Source of the DNA: Paraphysomonas bandaiensis
Taxonomy: Eukaryota; Chrysophyceae
DNA length: 64,000 bases
Direction of reading: 5' to 3'
Assembly: GCA_965644295.1 (NCBI GenBank)
Contig: CBFFRP010000296.1
Coordinates: forward strand, 186,001-250,000
The notes beneath the pieces were generated by a model. The model was given only the letters and a program-made list of their open reading frames with translations, searched no databases and was not told the origin of the DNA. Position numbers and translations under genes: made by a program. Below are positions 38,131 to 49,398 of this stretch, one piece after another. Position 1 is the stretch's first letter, and each line of letters starts with the position of its first letter.

Positions 38131-38377
38131 TTAAATTTAATGAAAAAATCAATGAAAAATTTTGGAGTACCTGCTAAATATCGAAATAACCACACACAAG
38201 AAGACAGGCAGCAGGGACAGCGGGGCGGTTGTGCAATTTCATGAAAAAATGAGTTGAAAACAACAATCCAGTAGATCCCCAAACTCACAATTTCACAATA
38301 TATTATTGACAACTATAGTTAATAACAGAAGTATTAAACACGCTGTTAAATTATGGAAACAAAAAACGAACAAGAAG
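38131..38377. repeat. Direct repeat S, copy 1
   Basis: About 247 bases, running from ttaaatttaatgaaaaaatc to aaaaaacgaacaagaag, repeated at 41439-41690 with few changes. It contains caagaagacaggcagcaggg. No coding content was recognised. Confidence 0.85.
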
Positions 38378-38440
38378 ATAGTTATACTATTAATTTTGTT
38401 TTCCCACTTTTGCATATTGTTTACTTATACTCTTATTATA

Positions 38441-38463
38441 CTTAACCACGGGCAATAAGGAGC
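38441..38463. repeat. Foldback family end fragment
   Basis: The sequence taaccacgggcaataaggag is identical to the left end of the foldback element at 38656, here without the rest of the element. Confidence 0.7.
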
Positions 38464-38655
38464 AGGGCCAGTCAAATATATATTGGATTGCAATTATTTA
38501 TTCTTGCTTGTTGCTGTAATATATTGATTATTATTTTAGCAAAATTTGGCTTTGCAAGATATTGCATTATATATTAATATATATTGCTCATGCGAGTACG
38601 TCTTAGATAATATTCTTGATTAATCATAAACGACTCTTCATAATATAGTTATATT

Positions 38656-38775
38656 TAACCACGGGCAATAAGGAGGCTATATCGTCCCGCGCTCAAAATT
38701 TTGAAACGAGGGCGAAAAGCCCGAGTTTTAAAATTTAGACAAGGGACGTTACTCCTTATCCCTAGGTTAAATTGT
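38656..38775. repeat. Foldback (hairpin) element
   Basis: The whole 120-base unit pairs with itself: taaccacgggcaataaggag against ctccttatccctaggtta, and aaattttgaaacgagggc against gcccgagttttaaaattt around a GAAAA loop. A diverged copy lies at 10412 and an end fragment at 38441, so it is a dispersed MITE-like family. Confidence 0.8.
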
Positions 38776-38922
38776 AGCTTAACCTCATGACGTTGAAAAG
38801 TTAATATTAGATTGTATAGCTATTTGTAGCATGCTTGCTGTATTAAGAAATAGATGTTCCTTGATTAAATTAATAACACAAATGAGAACTCATATAGTTT
38901 CAAATGAATGATATGAATACTG

Positions 38923-39435
38923 TAAGTGTGATCATGATAAATGTAAACAGTTGAAGATGACAGAGAGGCTTCTTATTGCCTTAATTAGCATCATCATCAC
39001 ATTTATATACAGCAGGCTTAACCTCTGCAAGTGCACCTTATCGAAGGATGTGTGTATGATATGAGACACACAATATCCTGAGAAGCATGATATGGCTCCA
39101 ACCCTGAAAGAACTGGGTGCCACTGCTGCTAACCACCTATATAGCATCAGATATGGTACTTAAACTCTCCTGTAATATTCTTGAAGTTGTTTCGAAGTCC
39201 TGGATATGAAGACAGATCATTTGCACTGACATCGTTGTGATCTTCTACAGCAGTCGAAGGATGGAATATAACCTGGAGTGTTAGATGATCTGCTCTTGAT
39301 ATTTGGCTCATGATTGTGGTTTCTCTATAATTGTGTACTATAATAAAATCACGTACATTCGACTGTCATTATCATAATGAAGATAGAAGTGAGCTTCTGT
39401 TCAACCGAATATTGAAGTTGAAGGTCTATATTTGC
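38923..39435. repeat. Direct repeat D, copy 1
   Basis: About 510 bases repeated at 40487-40995 at perhaps 80 percent identity by eye. Shared phrases include ggcttcttattgccttaattagca and gaagatagaagtgagcttctgtt. A shorter inverted relative is at 28376. Confidence 0.8.
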
Positions 39436-39649
39436 CCGGTGCTGATATGAGCGCCCTGTTGAGCCCAAATCAGGTCAAAAAAAAGCATTTTTTAGAGACA
39501 AAATGGGGATAATCACCACATAACTCAACTACTATTATAACATCGAACACTTATGATAACTATTTGCAACGAAGAACACAATTCATGTTCAATATTACAA
39601 AATCGCACTTTTAGAGTACTAGTTGCTGCATTTTTATTGGGTTTCATCA

Positions 39650-40420
39650 AATTGAGAAACGCTCATTTTACACTAGATCACAGAGAGAATTTGTCGTAAG
39701 ACTAGATAGATTTATTAATATCGTTTACACGAAGTTGTGATAACCAACACTAACTCATTATAATCCCTGCATAATATCCTACATATGCGAACCTCTCGTT
39801 ACTGAACATATCTTGAACGATCAAACTATTTCAGTTTCTCAATATCATCACAGCATTTGTACATCACTATATTTCACTGTATTCTCGTACATTGTCTTGA
39901 AGTTACATACTGAATATACTAGAATAAGATCCGTATTCTAATACTCCCACTCAATGTAGAATGCAGTGAGATAAAACAACAGTGATCACAATAATCTGAT
40001 AATGCTATGACTATCTAGTCCCATAGGTAAAAACAGATGTGAAATCTTTTAAAGATACATATATATCTAGCAGTCAACTAGATATACAGTTATGTGGGAT
40101 TTTCACCCACTAAAACACACCTTTAACCTCTAGAAACGCTCATTTTACACTAGATCACAGAGAGAATTTGTCGTAAGACTAGATAGATTTATTAATATCG
40201 TTTACACGAAGTTGTGATAACCAACACTAACTCATTATAATCCCTGCATAATATCCTACATATGCGAACCTCTCGTTACTGAACATATCTTGAACGATCA
40301 AACTATTTCAGTTTCTCAATATCATCACAGCATTTGTACATCACTATATTTCACTGTATTCTCGTACATTGTCTTGAAGTGACATACTGAATATACTAGA
40401 ATAAGATCCATATTCTAATA
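39650..40420 (-). mobile_element. Miniature LTR element (TRIM-like)
   Basis: Two near-identical direct repeats, 39655-39943 and 40132-40420 (289 bases, two mismatches by eye, near 39903 and 39933), flank only 188 bases without coding capacity. On the minus strand the inner sequence ends cattgagtgggag directly before the 3' repeat. This is the same purine-rich stretch found before the 3' LTR of the intact Copia element. The repeat ends attctaata, also like the Copia LTR end. Candidate 5-base target duplication CATCA at 39645 and 40421, not certain because the left LTR edge is fuzzy. Confidence 0.75.
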
Positions 40421-40486
40421 CATCATTATGTTGTAACCTCTACTAGATGTTACTACCGATCGAGCTCATAAGTGTGAAATTCGTTC

Positions 40487-40995
40487 ATAAGTGTGATGAT
40501 GAATGTGAACAGTTTTTGTTGCACGAAAGGCTTCTTATTGCCTTAATTAGCATTATCATCATCACATTTAAATACAATAGGCTTAACCTCTGCTAGTGCA
40601 CCTGATTGAATGGTGTGAGTAATAATGATATGAGGTACACAATATCCACATAAGCACAATATGCGCCCCAAACCTTGAAAGAGCTGGGTGCTACTGCCCT
40701 AAACTACCTATACAGCATCAGATATGGCACTTAAACTCTCTCCTAAAATAATCTTGATGTTGTTTCGAAGTTTCGAAATCCTGGTTATGACGGTACGTCC
40801 CTTGCATTGACGACATTATGATCTTCTATCTTCTACAGCAGACGAAGGATGGAATACAACTTGGAGTGATTGATCAGCTTTGTCTACAATTGTGTACTAT
40901 AATGAAATCACATACATATTATGACTGTCAATATCGTAATAAAGATAGAAGTGAGCTTCTGTTGAACCGAATATTGAATTTCAATGTCTACATTT
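40487..40995. repeat. Direct repeat D, copy 2
   Basis: Second copy of repeat D. Together with copy 1 it brackets the miniature LTR element, suggesting the element landed between or within an older duplication. Confidence 0.8.
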
Positions 40996-41015
40996 AAAGC
41001 TCCCTTGAAACCAAA

Positions 41016-41200
41016 TCAGCTATTCGTGTGTATGGCCGTATTTCAGATTGGGATGTTTCAAATGCAACCGATATGAGTCACATGTGAGAAGGATGTAAAT
41101 ATTTTAATGAAGATCTATCAAGATGGGATGCATCAAATGTTACTGATATGAGTCGCATGTTTCAACACTGTGATATCTTTAACTGAAACATCCCCATTTG
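41016..41200 (+). pseudogene. BspA-like (DUF285) repeat fragment 1
   Basis: Translation gives ISDWDVSNATDMSHM, a stop, then EGCKYFNEDLSRWDASNVTD and MSRMFQHC. These are two units of the BspA-type leucine-rich surface repeat (x-W-D-x-S-N-V-T-D-M). An internal TGA and the absence of a start or longer frame mark it as a relic. Confidence 0.8.
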
Positions 41201-41438
41201 AAATGTCGCAATTAAATGAATCACAAGCAGCAACATATCACTTATATCCGTAACACTGAAACATCCCATCGAAGGGTCGCCATTAAAATAGTTACATCCG
41301 GCGAAGAAGATACTCACATCTGTGTCACATCAGCAACATATGAACCACCCCATATTGAAAAGTCACTGTTGAATGATGCATATGTTGTATACATACACTG
41401 GACTGGACATCCAGAAACATGAAAATAAGCATTTTATG

Positions 41439-41690
41439 TTAAATTTAATGAAAAAATCAATGAAAAATTTTTGAGTACCTGCTAAACATCGAAATAATCA
41501 CACACAAGAAGACAGGCAGCAGGGACAGCGGGGCGGTTGTGCAATTTCATGAAAAAATGAGTTGAAAACAACAATCCAGTAGATCCCCAAACTAGAGAAT
41601 CAATTTCACAATATATTACTGACAACTATAGTTAAAAACAGAAGTATTAAACACGCTGTTAAATTATGGAAACAAAAAACGAACAAGAAG
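41439..41690. repeat. Direct repeat S, copy 2
   Basis: Matches 38131-38377. It separates the two BspA-like fragments, so S plus BspA behaves as a repeated unit. Confidence 0.85.
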
Positions 41691-41696
41691 CTATGA

Positions 41697-41855
41697 GTGT
41701 ATGGCCATATCTCAGATTGGGATGTTTCAAATGCAACCGATATGAGTCGCATGTTTGAAGGATGTAACTATTTTACTGAAGATCTTTCAGGATGGAATGT
41801 TTCTAATGTCACTGATAGGAGTCGCATGCGTGAACACTGTGGCATCTCTAACTGA
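41697..41855 (+). pseudogene. BspA-like (DUF285) repeat fragment 2
   Basis: Reads ISDWDVSNATDMSRMFEGCN, then YFTEDLSGWNVSNVTDRSRM, then a stop. It is a second copy of fragment 1; the sequence after it (tcacaagcag...gggtcg.cattaaaata) also follows fragment 1, so the duplication extends to about 42085. Confidence 0.8.
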
Positions 41856-42091
41856 AACACCCCCATCAGTGTGTCGCAATTAAATGAATCACAAGCAGAA
41901 GCATCTCACATCTCGCTTATATCCGTAACACTGAAGCATCCCATCTAAGGGTCGTCATTAAAATACTTACACCCGGCGATGATAATACTCACATCTCTCG
42001 CATCAGCAACATATGAACACTCCTGTTGATACATACACACACACATACACATACACTGGACTGGGCTGGACATACAGAAACATGGAAATCT

Positions 42092-42221
42092 GTCTGTGGG
42101 AATAAGTCGATCCAGCGAAAAAATCCAGGCTTTTTTGATGCATGTTGTTTTTTGACGAATATATTTCAGAGAAATAACGAAAAAGGTCGATTTTTTGCTG
42201 GATCGACTTATTCCCACAGAC
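42092..42221. repeat. 25-base perfect inverted repeat element
   Basis: Arms 42092-42116 and 42197-42221 are perfect reverse complements around about 80 bases. It looks like a very small MITE or a hairpin transcript. It lies about 170 bases upstream of the FAD oxidoreductase start. Confidence 0.85.
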
Positions 42222-42392
42222 GGAAATCATACGGGTGACGTAGGAGCAGAATTTCTATGTCCTCCAAAAAATATCCAGCAGTGTGTACGTATATACAGTA
42301 TAGCAGTACAGCAGTAGATATGTACAGCAGTATATCATGATGCAGAGATATGCAGACAGTCATTGACAACCCAGCTAACCTGATAACTCACC

Positions 42393-43557
42393 ATGCCACC
42401 CATTGTGATCATCGGAGGGGGTATACACGGAGCAAGTATCGCGTATTATCTGAGTGAGCGAGGCGAGAGGTGTCGTGTGGTGGATATGAGTGGAGTAGGA
42501 GCAGCAGCATCAGGGAAGAGTGGAGGCTTCCTTGCCCGGGTATAAGAGTAGGAATACACCTGCAGTGCCCCTGTAACACACATGTATCTTAATGTAGAGT
42601 TGGGGAAGTGGGCTGACAGAGCAGTTGCATGAGGTGTCATTCGATATGCATGCGATGCTTGCTGAGAAACTCGGCCTGAGTTCTTATCGAAAGATACGCA
42701 CATTGTCGGTGGATGGATCCAAGAAAGGACACACGTCCGCTGCATGGCTAGATGGGATGGTTACAAGTAGTCTAATGGATGATAACACCGCACAAGTGAC
42801 CTCGATGGAGCTGACTTCTCGTTTAATGGAGGAAGCTGTCGCTGGTGGGGCAGAGTTGCAAATAGGCCGCGTAGAAGGGCTTGTAATAGAGGAGGGAAAG
42901 GTTAAGGGTGTGAGGGTCCAAGGCAGGGATACGATATCTGCGGAAATCGTTGTGCTTGCAATGGGTCCTTGGACCGGTCCCCTTGCGGAAGATTGGCTGG
43001 GTATAAATCTTCCCATGGTAGGCATAAAGTCAACATCCTTCCTTTTTCAAGGGTGCAATACTATTGCTGAGGACCCCTATGCATGCTTTTGCGAAGAAGA
43101 CAGAAATGGTTGTCACCTGGAGCTCTATCCGCGCCCTAACGGCGACCTATACGTATGTGGATGCGGAGGCTCAGATCATGTACGTGGAGACCGCTTGCGA
43201 GAGGGTGGAGATTGTGAGAACCCTGAGAAAATTCTACCTAATATTGATCGCATAAAAGCCGCTCAAAAATCTCTCCATACAATAGTAACAGCAATACCTG
43301 CCGCCCCTGATATATCACAAGCGTGTATGCGGCCATGCACTCCCGATGGTCTTCCTGTAATGGGAAAAGTGCCTGGTATTGAAGGAGTATATTTGTCCAC
43401 TGGTCACAACTGCTGGGGAATTCTGTGGGCACCGGCAAGTGGTCTTGCAATGACTGAGCTTATACTTGACGGGAGAAGTTCTACAATAGACTTGACCCCG
43501 TTTTCGCCGAATCGCTTTAATACTTCTACAGGGAGAGGGAAGAGAGGTCGAAATTAA
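42393..43557 (+). CDS. FAD-dependent oxidoreductase, DAO/TDA3-like
   Basis: Flavoprotein of the D-amino-acid-oxidase (DAO) superfamily. Exons 42393-42539 and 42598-43557, with a 58-nt intron, give 368 residues. The N-terminus PIVIIGGGIHGASIAYYLSE is the FAD Rossmann motif (GxGxxG variant), followed by the acidic ribose binder (VVDM) and AAASGKSGGFLAR, the family's second flavin loop. MEAxx-type substrate-domain features follow, and the C-terminal TPDGLPVMGKVPGIEGVYL with GHNCWGI is the closing FAD site. Closest by pattern to the fungal TDA3/plant FAD-oxidoreductase branch, whose substrate is not settled. No targeting peptide is visible, so it is probably cytosolic. Confidence 0.88.
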
Positions 43558-43949
43558 GTAGCAGTGTATTTTTGTGTCGTATAATATCTTGTTAATTAAG
43601 CTATCATGTAAATAGACACAACCATGCAATGCAACCATACACTCCAACCGTACATTTTCTAATTTAGTTATTATGCCATCTACTAGTGTAGTGATAATGA
43701 TAGCATCAAAAGGTGTATCACCATTCACATACCACATACTATTCGCTAGCTGGTGGCTCACAGCTCACAGAACCTGCAATAATTAATGCAATTCCAACGC
43801 CTATTGATAATAATAAGACTTTCAATGCATATATTATATACATATCACCCCAGTCAAGGAAGATATTTCGGAGTTCCTTGCACCATTACAGTTTTGCTAT
43901 ACCACTACAGCTTTGTTTGACTGGATACAACGTGGGATGCGCTAAAGCT

Positions 43950-45660
43950 TGCTTAAATATGCGATATCAATTTAAATGTCAGATAAAGAGGAAACGATGT
44001 TATGTTTATGACTATCCAACACGTGACTTGTACTCTCTGCGCGACTCCCTGCGCACATACCGATCAACACAGACTGCAAGGCCGTATGCCTCCGCACTGA
44101 CGAGGCACTTTCCACCAGACGTCGGGCCCTAGGACATCGCGCCAAAGGTTTACTGCTCGAAAGCATTGCGGTAAATAAAGCTTGTAAAAGGAATGTAGTC
44201 TGGGTCCGATCACACCCTGAACGGCGTACCCCACTGATGAATCTGAATGGACATAAAAATATGAAGACAAAGGTTTACATTGCAGACGCAATAGCCGGAG
44301 AGGACTGGCTTGAAGTTGACCGACTACTGGAACGACAAAATTACACTGTCTGTAACATCGAAGTGGACCAAGCCATTGAACGAATAGGCACGGCGGTTTT
44401 TTTATGGCACTGGCGCCTATATCCGGGGAACGACGGCCGCTTCATACAAGCCCCCTCTACTCACGGACATCCAATCCCTCCGCAGCCAACGGGCGCTGGA
44501 GACCTACACTGCACTTCGAGATCAACGCTACGGTCACAATTCCGACCTGGCACCTGGATATTGGACCGACAGCGGGGCACTACTTCCGCGCAAACTGGCA
44601 CAAGCAGAGGGTGGTCCATCAAAGGATAAAGATAGTTCACACCTACGCCAGAGAGTGCTCAATGCAGCATTGACATGGGACAAATCTTTCAGCATAGGGA
44701 GAAACCGGGCTAAAAAACCAAACACGGTCTCGACCTGGCCAAAGCCGCATGTTCTGACTGCGGCGTTCGACTAGAGACTCACTCAAGCACATGTGTCTAG
44801 ACTGCACAAATGACACCATCACTCAGATACGGGAGACTGCCTTTCACAGCCACAAAAACGCGCTTCAAGAGGTACTGAGAGATCAGGATGTACCCCACTG
44901 GACCACCAATGCGCTACAGCGGCTCTCCAGCAGGGCCTGGAACCCCTCCTTCCCGCAGGTGGAGAGATTCTGGACAGCACTGCACAACTCGAGATGTTTT
45001 TTGGAGATTACATCCATGAGTCCCTGACAACTCAAGGTCTGCGCAGCCTTGAAGCAGCGGTCATCAGTCTGCTTCTCCCGCTTTTTGCTGCAGCAAAGCT
45101 CATGATCCAAGATCGAAGTCGACGATATATTACCCTACACAAAGGACCCCCTATAGGCTACTCCCGAGACCGCGTCTAAAACAACGTAGACAGCAATGGT
45201 AACGCGGAAGGGTGCTACGATTACTAGGAGTCTGCAGAGACTGGACCACCGCCCACCGTACACACGAACCCCACCACTCAGACCCATAGGAACATATCAC
45301 CGTCCCGCATGAAACCTTCTGGTCCTCGACAACGACACCGTCTCCGGCAACTCTACCTATATGCCTGAGGCCCAAACGGTGCACTAAGACAACGCCACTT
45401 TCCGCCACACCACCCACCTCTCAACACACATCATCTAGCAGTCGGTACACTCAGGACCTTAATACAGAACCCTGTACCTCAGAGCCTGGTGGAATCTCAT
45501 CCCAAGGGGAGACCCCCGGCCAACACGCGCCAGTGAGTCCTAGGACACACGATCATGGCGAAACTCACACACAACATGAAGAACGGAAGTGGTCGCACCT
45601 TGGTGCTTGCGGCGACGCACAAGCAGCTTCTGTAGCGCTAAATAGTAGGATAATAAAATT
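43950..45660 (+). mobile_element. Decayed non-LTR-like retroelement
   Basis: Several frameshifted pieces share one orientation. Near 44190-44370 VVWVRSHPERR and a following ADAIAGEDW look like an RNase-H-type region. Near 44740-45010 CGVRLETHS..., an ETAFHSH phrase and a Cys/His pattern resemble the C-terminal knuckle of protist LINE polyproteins. The 3' end (caccttggtgctt ... cagcttctgtag ... tagtaggataataaaa) recurs as a fragment near 10 kb. Many stops make it inactive. The exact element class is uncertain. Confidence 0.55.
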
Positions 45661-46286
45661 TGTACTGATTAGTTACGGGTAGAGGTCTAAATAGTATGTC
45701 TAGCCACTACATTGGTGCAGGTTTTTAACGCCTATTGCTAAGTAATAAAAGACTTTCAATATCCAACGCGTGATTTATACTCTTATCACTCTTTTGCCAA
45801 AATGATATATATTTTTGAGAAAACAAAGCGAAAAACAAACTTGAATAATTAATATCAACAGTTAATTAATATTGCAATAAGTAGTACTTGAGTATTAGAT
45901 TGGATACTGACTCCCCTTCACAATGACGAAATAAAATATATATAAAATACAAAGCATAGTCTATTTAATTTCTGAGAGCAATAATCCGTGATTCGTGGCG
46001 CATATCAAGCATTCGTTCATGGTAATGTCTATATTCTATATACCTAAACTGGGACGTATTTCAGTGTTAAAGCCCTACACCAATGAATCATTACTTAATG
46101 CCACAACGCCACATAGTACTACGTACTTCGCACTACAAATAAATACCACAGTGATACCAAAAACCAAGAACAACACACACAGAACACGCTAGTATACTAT
46201 CCACAATAGTACGATTCGTATTTCCACTATCACAAGAAAAAACTGCGTTTTCGATATGACTACATAAGGAAAACTCCAGATACTCA
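45661..46286. other. AT-rich intergenic stretch
   Basis: No gene seen. The phrase aacgcctattg...gactttcaat near 45728 repeats the sequence at about 43798 before the decayed element, perhaps an old target-site or flanking duplication. Confidence 0.45.
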
Positions 46287-48850
46287 TCAATTCATATGGT
46301 CGTACTTACACACAATGTCACTTGGAGCAATATACCCTACGTGAAACGAATGTTGCGAGCACTCTACGTCCTTCCGCTTATCCCAGCTATCACACACTTC
46401 TGCATGTGAAGGGGGGGGTTCTTTATTAGCATCGTTATTGCCGCAATATCCAAGTTGACTATTCTCATTAGCACTAGAAGAAGTGTGCTTTGTGAGTGCT
46501 CTAGATGATGCAGAGGACTTCATTTTCGGTATTTTACCCATTCGAGAATCAAATATTAAACGTTGCACATTGGCCTGTGATTGGCGTCGCTGCTTTTGGA
46601 TCTACAAAAAATTAGAGAGACATCGCAAGAATCGAACTCAACATATTACCTTAGTGTACTCTCGTTCTGTATCTCGCAATGTGGCGCACATTTTTATGAT
46701 TTGAAATATATGCATTCCATGAGCTGCATCTGCAGGAGATTGATCTACACAAAAATGTTATGAGCACGGAGAGATACAAGGCATGGATATCTTACTTTTG
46801 TCATTTAAAATGCGCAAAGGCTCCGCGCCAGCATCGCAGAGTACTTCCACCAAATCAGAGTTCCCATTCCTTCATAGCCACATAGAGAGTGAACACAAGT
46901 AAGTTTATTCTGGGCGTAAATTACATTGCAGCAAGGTGGAGAGGCGTATTCCCTTCGTCATCTTGTGGATTAAGATCAATTTTGCTTTGAAATAATCGCT
47001 TATATATAGTAGCATTTGGGTTACTTTCCGACTCCACCCATCCGCCACAACCTCCAGTGAGCGCCCGTAGTAACGGCAGGAAATTTCTTATGACGATATA
47101 GTGAAGGGCACGACGTTTGTGTTGCCTATGTATATACAATGTTAGCAGTTCGTGAATCAATTTATTTTCCCGTACTTGTCAGCTTCATTGATATCAGACC
47201 CAAGCATACACAACCTAAATGACATTGTATTATTAGTGTAATACCGACCACACGTAGCCAGTACTGACTTCACCACAGTGTCAAGATCACCATTCATTGC
47301 AGCAGTTTTCAGAGGTGTAAAGTCTCCCACACCAGCAACACCTTCTACACCCACATTAACTTGCGATGACGAGAACTTTGATCCGTCCTGACATTCGTAT
47401 TAGTCGCACCACGGATGTTGTTCTACACACACCTTGTTCACAGCCCCAGCGAGTCGTCGCTTGTCGTTCTTGATAAGCATAACCTGCAAAGCGATGTGAG
47501 CTACACGCCACCTAGAGCGTAAACAAACTTACTTCTTCCCATTTGGATCTCCTACCACACATCCCATCAAGACACATTCCGTACTTTGCATGTTCTTCAA
47601 AACTACACCCATAGCAAAAAATCCCAGCTTCTGCGATACCTTTGCATCCTTCTTTCCTGCAATCATCGTCATATCTAGTTTTTATTCTATGCGAGCACTT
47701 ACATAATACCCGTATCAGTTTCAGCTAAACGGATTATTTGTTGCACTCGGTCATTTGACAAGCGAGGAGAAGTGTTATCAAATAGTCGTTGTACCTACAA
47801 GGAACACATAAATCTCTGATAGACTCAATCGATGTAATTCACAGCTTACATTGTAAGACCCCGGGCCTGCCTGACAAGACTGTATGAGCGGTTCATTAAA
47901 TCGATCACCATTTGAAAATCTTCCTTTGAAATTTCCACTGTGATCAGTAGCTTTAGAAGTGTATGAACTGTCGCCTACACAGGAATGAATATCACTTTCG
48001 AAAATATCAGTAGTGGCTGACCTCTTGCTTTATTTTGGTCAGGAAACCTTGAGGCTACCGAAAATACCCCCCCTTTCAGTGTCCTCATAGACGAATTTGA
48101 TCCACCATCCAACTCCCACACTGTCGGAGAGTCACAGTTCTGAGTAATAGATACCTTGTGACGTTCTCTAGACGGGCCTAAGGTCATCACTCCGCCTGGG
48201 AGTCTGCTTCCGATATCACCAGGACGAACCGCATACTGTTTCCGCTTAATGGGACTTGTGAAGGCACCTCTTATATCATTAGACAAAGCGCTACCACTTT
48301 CCGCGCGGCTGGATCCACGCTGTTTAACAGGTGAGAGGGCAATACTCTCGCTACAGCGGCTAGGAGAGTCCGTACCGAGCAATCCACTACGCAACATTAA
48401 CGAGTCCGTAGCGTCGCTGCTCTCAAGGTCTTCCATAATACTTGGAATACTGTTTATTGGTCCAATAACGTTATTATCAAACGTTTTTCTTCCAGTTGGT
48501 TCTGGTAGAAATGTACACGTTCGAGTTCGAGAGGGTTGGTAAGAATCTTGATAACGAAACGACTTCTTTCCACAATTAGTACCAGAGTTTCTAGTGCTGA
48601 GGTGTTTCTCTGTAGATGACCGAGCAGTGGCGTTTTTCTTCGTTTTTCGTTCGACTATCTTGAGATTGGATGAAAAGTCCCTCCAAGTTGATAGCTTCAC
48701 AGGATCGTTTATGAATCTGGACTCCATCCGTACCGCCTGATGCACAAGATCATCTCTCTCAGGCCTATGACACCGCTCAAAGGGGTCTACTTTCTTATCG
48801 TTCAATGATTTCACCACTTCATCGTGCAGTGTATGTGCCTCTGATGTCAT
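46287..48850 (-). CDS. SHIPPO (STPGR)-Cys-rich-ankyrin protein
   Basis: Multi-exon gene starting at ATG 48848-48850. Exon 1 is polar and ends with GGVFSVASRFPDQNKAR, and a later exon has GDRFNEPL...CQAGPGSYN. Both fit the sperm-tail PG-rich (SHIPPO/ODF3) motif, found in proteins that line axonemal microtubules. Next come a Cys cluster (CRKEGCKGIAEAGIFCYGC ... CLDGMCGRR), possibly zinc-binding, and then ankyrin units (GDFTPLKTAAMNGDLDTVVK; DLNPQDDEGNTPLHLAAM). The C-terminus is Ser-rich and the stop is at 46287-46289 if the last frame is unspliced. Exon borders between 48000 and 46600 are approximate, with introns near 50 nt. The likely place is the cilium or flagellum, but that rests on motifs only. 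Confidence 0.65.
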
Positions 48851-49398
48851 ATGCTCCTGTGTGTATGTCTACAGCTGCTCTGATACATACATTCTCATAT
48901 ACAAACTATACGCTGACACCCCTCTGAGATAGTGTTGGGGGGAGGGGAGGGGAGGTGGAGGGATGGTCAAGCAGTCTCGTGTTAAGAGCTCGCTTCCATC
49001 TCGTATATATATGTATGTATCAACCACTGTGACAGAACCTCACTGTGTACTAAATTTCCCCACTTTAGCCTTAAAATACAAGCTAAATATTATAAATAAT
49101 GGGGATTTATGGCTAAACGGTTCAGGATATCCCACATTTCCTCGTATTTTATTAGCCAATTAATTTACCTTAAACGTATCAGAATATATTTGATTGGTAG
49201 AATGTAGCATATGTTGAGCTGGGAGCAGTGCTGTCACCGGGCTGTTGATTCCATATATAAACATGTGGTTCGATAGTGGACTATATAATCCACATGATTT
49301 CCATTCCTGACATACGCACGTGATGAAGTACACGATGAGTAGTGCAGAGGTGGAGTTCACTAATCTCCGTAATCGACCCAATAGTATCATCCATTCAG

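Noticed and set aside
38131-41690. Repeat S pair as LTRs of a 3.5-kb retrotransposon
   Set aside because: No target duplication, polypurine tract or Gag/Pol remnant lies between them, and the pair also tracks with a BspA-like duplication.
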